Part shown: one piece after another, positions 1 through 5,299 of the stretch
How the letters are laid out: each line of letters opens with the position of its first letter
Position numbering within the stretch: position 1 is the first letter of the stretch
Assembly (NCBI GenBank): GCA_024639745.1
Contig: JAHEHW010000059.1
Location: forward strand, 1-8,179
Direction: 5' to 3'
Source: Salaquimonas sp.
GTDB taxonomy: Bacteria; Pseudomonadota; Alphaproteobacteria; Rhizobiales; Rhizobiaceae
DNA length: 8,179 nucleotides
Program-made: the position numbers and the translations under genes
The notes under the pieces: generated by a model
Database searches by the model: none
Told to the model about the DNA's origin: nothing
What the model saw: the letters and a program-made list of their open reading frames with translations, nothing else

Positions 1-156
1 GGCAGTAACTGAGGACAACCCGATTCTCTTGAGCAAATGTCTTCTATTGATACGCATATTCGCCTGCCTGATTTGTTCAGGTCTTAGGCAGCAGGATGCG
101 TGCCAGCGCATTATTCCGGGTTCTGTGCCGAATTGGGACACATCTTTGCAATTTGT

Positions 157-179
157 CACCTCTATCGAATTGCGAGGTG
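157..179. repeat. 6-bp inverted repeat in the leader of the HerA-like gene
   Basis: CACCTC at 157-162 is matched by GAGGTG at 174-179, with 11 bases between. The right arm overlaps the proposed -35 box at 170-175, so the repeat could be an operator or a small hairpin. Arms of 6 bp are short enough to arise by chance. No known regulator's site was recognised. Confidence 0.3.
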
Positions 180-198
180 CCAGCCATTCTCTTATAGA
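170..198 (+). promoter_or_regulatory. possible sigma70-type promoter for the HerA-like gene
   Basis: TTGCGA at 170-175 (4 of 6 match to TTGACA) is followed after exactly 17 bases by TATAGA at 193-198 (4 of 6 match to TATAAT). Transcription would start near 205, giving a leader of about 40 bases before the chosen ATG at 246. Spacing is ideal but both boxes are partial, so this is an inference. Confidence 0.35.
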
Positions 199-233
199 TC
201 GGTTGGACATCTATGCTCGCCGGGCCGAAGGCT

Positions 234-237
234 GGAG
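234..237 (+). promoter_or_regulatory. Shine-Dalgarno site that decides the HerA-like start
   Basis: GGAG lies 8 bases before the ATG at 246. The earlier in-frame ATG at 213 has no comparable site, and the 11 extra residues it would add are not expected in this family. The start at 246 is therefore preferred. Confidence 0.6.
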
Positions 238-245
238 AAACGTTT

Positions 246-1742
246 ATGCTTGAAGAAGGACGGATTTACCTTGGAACGAGCCGTCATTCCGACGATTCGA
301 TCAACAAGGGTGAATACCTTGACCTAAAAATGGCGAACCGTCACGGCCTTGTCACGGGAGCGACCGGTACCGGCAAGACCGTCACGCTGCAGATATTGAC
401 CGAGGGATTTTCAAACGCCGGCGTGCCGGTATTCTGCGCTGATGTGAAAGGGGACGTCTCCGGCTTGGGCGCAATGGGGGAGGCCAAGGATTTTCTGTTC
501 GAAAGGGCCAAGACGATCGGTCTTGAAGAGTACGAATTCCAGGAATTTCCGGTAATCTTCTGGGATATTTTCGGCGAGCAGGGTCACCAGGCACGCACTA
601 CCATCTCAGAAATGGGCCCGTTGATTCTTTCCAGGCTGATGGACCTCAACGACACCCAGGAAGGCGTGCTCAACATCGCGTTCAAACTTGCAGATGATGA
701 AGGCATGTTGCTACTCGATTTGAAAGACCTGCGGTCACTGCTGACCAATATGGCGGACAGGGCCAGCGATCTGTCAGTTGAATACGGCTACATGTCCACG
801 GCATCGATTGGCGCGATCCAGCGCCGGCTTTTAGTACTCGAGCAACAGGGAGCCGATCTCTTCTTCGGTGAACCGGCACTAGACATTCACGATTTGATGC
901 GCACGACCCGAGATGGCAGAGGGTCGGTCAACATTCTGGCAGCGGACAAGCTTATGTCATCGCCCCGTCTCTACGCTACTTTCCTGCTGTTTCTGCTTTC
1001 CGAATTGTTTGAGGAATTGCCGGAGGTCGGCGATCCGGACAAACCGAAATTGGTCTTCTTTTTCGACGAAGCGCACCTGCTTTTCGACGAGGCGCCGAAA
1101 TATCTCATCGAGAAGGTCGAGCAAGTTGTCAAACTGATCCGTTCCAAGGGGGTAGGTGTTTTCTTCGTTACCCAGAATCCATTGGATATTCCCGATCCGG
1201 TACTCTCCCAACTCGGCAATCGCATCCAGCACGCGCTGCGGGCCTACACTCCCCGTGAGCAAAAGGCGGTAAAGACGGCAGCCGAAACCTTTCGACCCAA
1301 TCCCGAATTCGAGACGCTGGACGTGATCACCAACTTGGGTGTGGGTGAAGCACTCGTTTCGACCCTCGAGAAAAAGGGTATTCCGTCGATCGTCGAGCGC
1401 ACCCTTATTCGTCCGCCTTCCTCGAGGCTCGGACCAATTACACCGGCAGAACGCGCTAACCTGATGAATGTCAGTCCCGTCGCGGGGCGTTACGACAATA
1501 CTATCGATAGGGAGTCAGCTTACGAAATTCTGCAGCAGCGTGCTGAAAAGGCAGCCAAAGAAGAAGCCGAACGGCAGGCGCAGGAAGAATACGAATACAA
1601 ACAGGCGAAGGAAAAGAAGAAGTCATCAAGCTATCGCCGCCAGACTGCGACCGAGGCTGCGGTCAAATCGCTTGCCCGTTCGGTGGCGACATCGCTAGGT
1701 AAAGCGATTGTCAGAGGGATTTTGGGAAGTCTTAGACGATGA
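246..1742 (+). CDS. HerA-like ATPase of the DUF853 (YjgR) family
   Basis: This 498-residue protein is a P-loop NTPase closely resembling E. coli YjgR (DUF853, helicase HerA-like C-terminal domain). The Walker A motif GATGTGKT spans residues 38-45, just after the family-typical ANRHGLVTG stretch. The Walker B motif is LVFFFDEAH, with D274 and E275. Other conserved family blocks are [34 protein letters not shown] and [20 protein letters not shown]. Residues about 423-465 are Glu/Lys/Gln-rich and probably a coiled coil; a short basic tail follows that contains [14 protein letters not shown]. There is no signal peptide, so it should be cytosolic. HerA enzymes are hexameric DNA translocases that work with the NurA nuclease in archaea, but no NurA, Sir2 or nuclease gene is adjacent and YjgR's own role is unknown. 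Family assignment is firm; function is not. It is followed by a long gene-free stretch and appears monocistronic. Confidence 0.93.
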   Translation: MLEEGRIYLGTSRHSDDSINKGEYLDLKMANRHGLVTGATGTGKTVTLQILTEGFSNAGVPVFCADVKGDVSGLGAMGEAKDFLFERAKTIGLEEYEFQEFPVIFWDIFGEQGHQARTTISEMGPLILSRLMDLNDTQEGVLNIAFKLADDEGMLLLDLKDLRSLLTNMADRASDLSVEYGYMSTASIGAIQRRLLVLEQQGADLFFGEPALDIHDLMRTTRDGRGSVNILAADKLMSSPRLYATFLLFLLSELFEELPEVGDPDKPKLVFFFDEAHLLFDEAPKYLIEKVEQVVKLIRSKGVGVFFVTQNPLDIPDPVLSQLGNRIQHALRAYTPREQKAVKTAAETFRPNPEFETLDVITNLGVGEALVSTLEKKGIPSIVERTLIRPPSSRLGPITPAERANLMNVSPVAGRYDNTIDRESAYEILQQRAEKAAKEEAERQAQEEYEYKQAKEKKKSSSYRRQTATEAAVKSLARSVATSLGKAIVRGILGSLRR

Positions 1743-2276
1743 ATGGTAACATATTTAAAGAAGATGACGATTGCTTCGATCGCGATGGCTGAAACAAATG
1801 CGTGAATGGTTTCGATCATAACGTGTTGCGATACGCTATTAATTCTCTGACTTTCCGAACATTCGCCCAATACGGTTTCATCTACGCCCTTGCGAATACC
1901 CATGGATGGAGCGCACCCATTCTTCTTGGAAACGGATTCCTCGAAGGCGGATCACAAAATGTGAGGTAAAGATACGGGTAGCAATATACGCTAGACTGCA
2001 AACGATTCGGTCTATGCTAGGTTGGACTTTCGGAATAGGCCAATTCCCGAAACGAAGCCAATTTTTGTTAATTAAATCAATGTTTTGCAATTTTTAATAG
2101 CTGATTTTCGGCGCAGCTCCTAAAAAGAATGCGTTCCGCGTTTGCTTCTCAAGTTGAAATAATTGGCGGCTGGCGGCTTGCTATTGTTTCGCTAGTAATT
2201 CGAATAGGCGTTCTTTGATCGCACGTAAAATTGATATGCTTCGTTCCGGCTAGTGTGGGCTTTGTCAGAGATTTGA
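1743..2276. other. AT-rich gene-free stretch between convergent genes
   Basis: These 534 bases separate the 3' ends of the HerA-like gene and the dehalogenase gene. The short open frames here give protein with no recognisable family, and none has a good ribosome-binding site. The block 2041-2100 has only 16 G or C in 60 bases. It holds one imperfect hairpin (2028-2052) and two related 15-base stretches at 2016-2030 and 2249-2263 that match at 12 positions. No RNA gene was recognised. A decayed insertion or gene remnant is possible but cannot be shown from the sequence alone. Confidence 0.6.
2028..2066 (+). terminator. weak candidate terminator, imperfect hairpin then T run
   Basis: TTTCGGAAT at 2028-2036 pairs with ATTCCCGAAA at 2043-2052, leaving one bulged C and a 6-base loop. 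A run of five T follows at 2062-2066. The T run is 9 bases past the stem, and the hairpin lies about 290 bases after the HerA-like stop codon, so it is a poor intrinsic terminator. Confidence 0.22.
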
Positions 2277-2936
2277 TCAGTTGCTGGCAGTCAGGAAACT
2301 CAAATCCTCCAATATGCGATCAGGAGCCAAATCCGGATACTCATCCGGTTGACCGGTCCGGTTGATCCAGACGCCGTGAAAGCCGAACGAAACAGCCCCT
2401 GCAATATCCCATCGATTGGAAGACTGGAAGCTGACGCGATCACGTTCGATTTTCCAGTAATCGGTGATCATTCGGTAGGTTTCCGGCGAGGTTTTGAATA
2501 GCATGAGAGGATGGACCGAAAATACCTCATCAAGCAGATCACTGATGCCTGCCGATTTAACCGCGGTGTCCAGCATTTCCGGCGAACCGTTGGATAGGAT
2601 CGCAGTTCGGGCGCTTCGGTCTTTTAATTGTCTGAGAACCTCGGGCACCTCCGGATAGCAATCCAGCGACCTGTAGGCATCGAGCAGGTCTTTTTTCGCA
2701 TCCTTGTTTGTATCCGGCACCGCTGCGAGAGCGAAATCGAGCGCTTGTTCGGTCAATTGCCAGAAATCGAGATAGCGGCCCATCCCTGAGCGCGTCCAGG
2801 TATATTCCAATTGTTTTGCCCGCCAGATCTCCGAGACTCTTGCAGCATTCGGGCCAACCATGTCTTCGTGGCGCTTTACGGCAGAATGAACATCGAAAAG
2901 GGTGCCGTAAGCATCGAAAACATAACAATTCAGCAT
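2277..2936 (-). CDS. (S)-2-haloacid dehalogenase, HAD type II
   Basis: This 219-residue HAD-superfamily hydrolase should remove halide from (S)-2-haloalkanoic acids, giving (R)-2-hydroxyacids through an aspartyl-ester intermediate. Every catalytic position known from Pseudomonas L-DEX YL has a match with steady spacing: nucleophile D8 in FDAYGTLFD, T12, R39 in IWRAKQLEYTW, S115 in LSNGSP, K148 in FKTSPETY with Y154, and S172, N174 and D177 in SSNRWDIAGA. Pocket residues Y10, L43 and F58 also fit. Length is normal for the family. The motif after the lysine is KTSPE where many relatives have KPDP or KPHP. The start was chosen for the AGGAG 8 bases upstream; an ATG 26 codons earlier (at 3014) would add a hydrophilic tail atypical of the family. 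The gene diverges from sodB. The natural substrate may not be halogenated; detoxification is inference. Confidence 0.87.
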   Translation of the reverse strand: MLNCYVFDAYGTLFDVHSAVKRHEDMVGPNAARVSEIWRAKQLEYTWTRSGMGRYLDFWQLTEQALDFALAAVPDTNKDAKKDLLDAYRSLDCYPEVPEVLRQLKDRSARTAILSNGSPEMLDTAVKSAGISDLLDEVFSVHPLMLFKTSPETYRMITDYWKIERDRVSFQSSNRWDIAGAVSFGFHGVWINRTGQPDEYPDLAPDRILEDLSFLTASN

Positions 2937-2944
2937 TCCTTTTT

Positions 2945-2949
2945 CTCCT
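2945..2949 (-). promoter_or_regulatory. Shine-Dalgarno site that decides the dehalogenase start
   Basis: Read on the minus strand, AGGAG ends 8 bases before the ATG at 2936. This selects that start over the upstream in-frame ATG at 3014, whose extra 26 residues are polar and place the HAD nucleophile unusually far from the N terminus. Confidence 0.65.
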
Positions 2950-3018
2950 TTACTGCGTCTCTGCGCTTGTGCGTCTGTCGGTTCTGAACTGTCGGAATGG
3001 CCAGAAAAAGCCATTATT

Positions 3019-3042
3019 CATCGTTGCATTGTGCGAACGATG
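3019..3042. repeat. inverted repeat in the dehalogenase-sodB divergent control region
   Basis: CATCGTT at 3019-3025 and AACGATG at 3036-3042 are perfect 7-bp arms. Inside them GCA (3026-3028) pairs with TGC (3032-3034) around a TTG loop, leaving one unpaired G at 3035. It sits in the 178-base region between two divergent genes and could be an operator serving either or both. No known regulator consensus was recognised. Confidence 0.45.
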
Positions 3043-3089
3043 CCTTACGTTCTGGGCAGATTCCACCTAAAACCCGAGTGGAAACATTA

Positions 3090-3107
3090 TCAAACTGTTT
3101 GAAGGAG
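3090..3107 (+). promoter_or_regulatory. palindrome abutting the sodB ribosome-binding site
   Basis: TCAAAC at 3090-3095, a single T, then GTTTGA at 3097-3102 form a 13-base palindrome. Its end touches the Shine-Dalgarno sequence AAGGAG at 3102-3107, which lies 7 bases before the sodB ATG. A protein bound here would block transcription or ribosome access. The repeat is seen directly; an operator role is inference, and it does not match any iron or manganese box I can name with confidence. Confidence 0.4.
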
Positions 3108-3114
3108 AAATACC

Positions 3115-3717
3115 ATGGCTTTCGAACTACCCGAACTGCCCTATGCTTATGACGCGCTGGATCCTTACATGTCAGCCGAAACTCTGGAATATCACCATGA
3201 CAAGCACCACAACGCTTATCTGACGGTGATGAACGACATGATCGGGGGCACCGACTACGAAAACATGGCCCTTGAGGATATCGTCAAAAAATCCTTCTCG
3301 GACAATCCGAAGCTCTTCAATCAGGCCGGCCAGTTCTACAATCACGTACACTTCTGGAACTGGATGAAACCTGGTGGCGGCGGCAAGTCGATTCCCGGTG
3401 CGCTCGAAAAAGCGATCGACTCCGATCTCGGTGGCTACGACAAAATGCGTAACGATTTCATGGATGCCGGTAAGACGCAGTTTGGCTCTGGCTGGTGCTG
3501 GCTCGCCGTTAAGGACGGAAAGCTGGAGGTTACGAAGACACCGAACGGCGAAAACCCATTGGTTCACGGCGCAATGCCGATCCTTGGTTGCGATGTCTGG
3601 GAGCATTCCTATTACATCGATTATCGCAACGCTCGGCCGAAATACCTCGAAGCCTTCGTTGACAATCTCGTGAACTGGGAATACGTAGCCGAGCTTTACG
3701 GTCAGGTAACATCTTGA
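3115..3717 (+). CDS. sodB: superoxide dismutase (Fe/Mn family)
   Basis: This 200-residue enzyme converts superoxide to hydrogen peroxide and oxygen. The four metal ligands are present: H27 in EYHHDKHH, H77 in FYNHVHFW, and D160 and H164 in DVWEHSYY. H31 and Y35 fill the usual second-shell positions. Q73, four residues before H77, is where iron-type enzymes carry the active-site glutamine, which favours SodB over SodA. Rhizobial relatives can be cambialistic, so metal use is not settled. There is no signal peptide, so it should be cytosolic. C159 lies directly before ligand D160, where I would expect Val or Leu. The start has AAGGAG at 7 bases. It diverges from the dehalogenase gene and is followed 137 bases later by a cytochrome gene on the same strand. 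The upstream palindromes suggest regulation. Confidence 0.96.
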   Translation: MAFELPELPYAYDALDPYMSAETLEYHHDKHHNAYLTVMNDMIGGTDYENMALEDIVKKSFSDNPKLFNQAGQFYNHVHFWNWMKPGGGGKSIPGALEKAIDSDLGGYDKMRNDFMDAGKTQFGSGWCWLAVKDGKLEVTKTPNGENPLVHGAMPILGCDVWEHSYYIDYRNARPKYLEAFVDNLVNWEYVAELYGQVTS

Positions 3718-3734
3718 TTTAATTGGAATTAAAT
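3717..3734. repeat. AT-only palindrome directly after the sodB stop
   Basis: ATTTAATT at 3717-3724 is mirrored by AATTAAAT at 3727-3734 around a GG spacer. It begins on the last base of the sodB stop codon. With no GC in the stem it would not form a good terminator hairpin, so a protein-binding site ahead of the cytochrome gene is at least as likely. Confidence 0.4.
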
Positions 3735-3764
3735 GGAAATCTTGGCCATCGGGCGGATTTTTTT

Positions 3765-3807
3765 GGCTGCTTCTCGGTGGAACCAACGCTTGTGCAGCCG
3801 CGTTTTT
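3765..3807 (+). terminator. sodB: low-confidence terminator after sodB
   Basis: GGCTGC at 3765-3770 pairs with GCAGCC at 3794-3799. Inside, GGT and ACC can form a smaller stem. Five T follow at 3803-3807. The internal loop is large, so termination may be partial and the cytochrome genes could be read through from sodB. No clear promoter was seen between this point and the cytochrome start. Confidence 0.3.
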
Positions 3808-3854
3808 CTGTCGCATGCTCTCGGTTATGGGGGCTTCTTGATAGGGAGATACAA

Positions 3855-4298
3855 ATGAAGAGAATTATCGCCGTTGCAGCCGCTGCTGCGATTGCTTCTG
3901 CAAGCGTCGCATTCGCCGCCGGACACACGGATGCGATCACCATGCGCAAAAACGGAATGCAGGGTGTCGGTCTTGCGATGGGCACCTTGGTCGCCATGGC
4001 GAAGGGTGAAGCCCCGGTAGACGCCAAGAAGGCGGCTGGTGCCTTGAAATCGATGAACTATGTCGCGAATACCTTCGGCGATTTCTTCCCGGAAGGTTCT
4101 GCTGACGGCGATACGACTGCCAGCCCGAAAATCTGGGAAGATATGGCGGGCTTCGAGGAAAAACTCGAAGCGCTGCAGACAGACACGGCCATGGCTGCGA
4201 TGGATGCGCCACAGGATCAGGCAGCGGTGCAGGAATTGGTCGGTATGCTGGGCAAAGGCTGCAAGGGCTGCCACGAAGAATACCGCATCGAGAAATAG
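3855..4298 (+). CDS. cycF: class II c-type cytochrome (c-556/c-554 type)
   Basis: This is a 147-residue exported haem protein. Residues 1-21 are a clear signal peptide (KR, then an Ala-rich core, ending AFA), leaving about 126 residues in the periplasm. The single haem motif CKGCH sits at 136-140, eight residues from the C terminus, as in the four-helix cytochrome c' fold. R31 with M35 in MRKNGMQGVG resembles the N-terminal Met ligand region of low-spin c-556 types, so it is probably an electron carrier and not a gas-binding cytochrome c'. SPKIWEDMAGFE is also typical of the family. The ATG at 3855 has GGGAG 6 bases upstream; longer frames lack the signal peptide at the N terminus. Together with the next gene it matches the cycFG operon of Rhodobacter sphaeroides, hence the symbol. 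The physiological partner is unknown. Confidence 0.9.
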   Translation: MKRIIAVAAAAAIASASVAFAAGHTDAITMRKNGMQGVGLAMGTLVAMAKGEAPVDAKKAAGALKSMNYVANTFGDFFPEGSADGDTTASPKIWEDMAGFEEKLEALQTDTAMAAMDAPQDQAAVQELVGMLGKGCKGCHEEYRIEK

Positions 4299-4307
4299 TC
4301 AATAGAC

Positions 4308-4337
4308 ACGCCGTGGTTGGCAGTCCGGCCGCGGCGT
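4308..4337 (+). promoter_or_regulatory. strong intercistronic hairpin between cycF and cycG
   Basis: The arms 4308-4320 (ACGCCGTGGTTGG) and 4325-4337 (CCGGCCGCGGCGT) pair along all 13 positions, counting three G-U pairs, around a 4-base CAGT loop. It starts 10 bases after the cycF stop and ends 23 bases before the cycG ATG. No T run follows, so it is not a classic terminator. It could protect the cycF 3' end from exonucleases or damp cycG expression. Confidence 0.6.
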
Positions 4338-4360
4338 TGCTCGAATTTCACGGATGCTTG

Positions 4361-5284
4361 ATGAGAAAAGCCCCGGCGACCCTGGTTGGTGCTGCTATCA
4401 TTGCCGGCGCCGCGTTTTGGATTCTGTCCAAACCGCAGCCACTGACCGATGCCGAATTGAGCGGACTGTCGGCAGGTGATGCGACCCGTGGTGAGACGCT
4501 CTTTTGGGCCGGTGGGTGCGCATCCTGTCACGCCGGCAAGGATACGGAAGGCGACAATAAATTGAAGCTTGGCGGGGGGCACCGTTTGGTCACCGCTGCC
4601 GGAACCTTCGTCACCCCCAATATCTCAAGCGATGCCGGATCCGGAATCGGAGACTGGTCGGGTGCCGACTTCGCCAATGCGATGCTGAGGGGCATTTCGC
4701 CCAGCGGCGCGCATCTTTACCCAGCCTATCCTTACACCTCCTACGCGCGGATGAGTGTTGCCGACATTGCCGACCTATGGGCGTTTATGAAGACTCTTCC
4801 TGCGGTATCGCAGCCAAATGAGGGCAATGAACTCTCTTTCCCATTTTCGATCAGCCGGGGCATTGGTCTTTGGAAGCTCGCCTACATGGAGCCGGACGTT
4901 GAAATCACCCCGGAACCGACAGACGAGAGGATCGCTCGTGGCCGCTATCTGGTTGAGGGGCCCGGCCATTGCGGCGAGTGCCACACGCCGCGCACCGCCG
5001 CGGGCTATGGCGGCATAGACTATTCTCGCTGGCTTTCCGGCGGACCCGCGCCGGAAGGCGATGGCAGGGTCCCCAATATCACGCCAAGCGACGACGGCAT
5101 CGGCTCATGGTCGGAAGCGGATATTTCTTATTACCTGGAGACGGGCCTGACCCCCGAATACGACTCGGTCGGGGGTTCGATGGTAAGCGTTCAGCAGAAC
5201 ATGGCGAAGTTGCCCGCCGCAGACCGCGAGGCAATCGCGGCCTACCTGAAATGGATCTACCCGGTTACCGGTGACGGCAGCTAG
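4361..5284 (+). CDS. cycG: membrane-anchored diheme cytochrome c
   Basis: This 307-residue protein has an N-terminal hydrophobic segment (residues 8-22, with no obvious cleavage site) that likely anchors it in the inner membrane facing the periplasm. Two haem motifs follow: CASCH at 53-57 and CGECH at 204-208, each in its own cytochrome c domain. Both domains carry the PNIS/PNIT plus GIGxWS signature shared with the cytochrome subunits of membrane alcohol and gluconate dehydrogenases. Met ligands are probably supplied by M131 and by a Met in the C-terminal domain. No dehydrogenase gene is adjacent, so it more likely passes electrons to or from the preceding class II cytochrome, as proposed for CycFG. 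The ATG at 4361 was chosen because the earlier GTG (4313) falls inside the hairpin stem and lacks a ribosome-binding site. The site at 4361 is also weak, so translation may be low or coupled to cycF. The stop lies 15 bases from the convergent ptrB stop. Confidence 0.88.
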   Translation: MRKAPATLVGAAIIAGAAFWILSKPQPLTDAELSGLSAGDATRGETLFWAGGCASCHAGKDTEGDNKLKLGGGHRLVTAAGTFVTPNISSDAGSGIGDWSGADFANAMLRGISPSGAHLYPAYPYTSYARMSVADIADLWAFMKTLPAVSQPNEGNELSFPFSISRGIGLWKLAYMEPDVEITPEPTDERIARGRYLVEGPGHCGECHTPRTAAGYGGIDYSRWLSGGPAPEGDGRVPNITPSDDGIGSWSEADISYYLETGLTPEYDSVGGSMVSVQQNMAKLPAADREAIAAYLKWIYPVTGDGS

Positions 5285-5299
5285 AACCAGGATCCGGAA

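Noticed and set aside
67..81. Small hairpin CCTGA/TCAGG as a terminator of an upstream gene
   Set aside because: Only 5 bp and no T run follows; no upstream coding end can be confirmed.
29..253. A 74-codon open frame at the left edge
   Set aside because: No ribosome-binding site, no family resemblance, and it overlaps the proposed promoter and start of the HerA-like gene.
1878..2097. Two overlapping short open frames on opposite strands in the AT-rich spacer
   Set aside because: Neither has a ribosome-binding site or a recognisable protein pattern; both look like chance frames.
2162..2181. A GG-N10-GC pattern resembling a sigma54 promoter
   Set aside because: The flanking consensus is poor, the tandem GGCGGCT copies create the pattern, and reading rightward it points into the 3' end of an opposing gene.
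3172..3816. A 214-codon open frame on the minus strand
   Set aside because: It is antisense to sodB, whose active-site residues are unmistakable; the translation matches no family I know.
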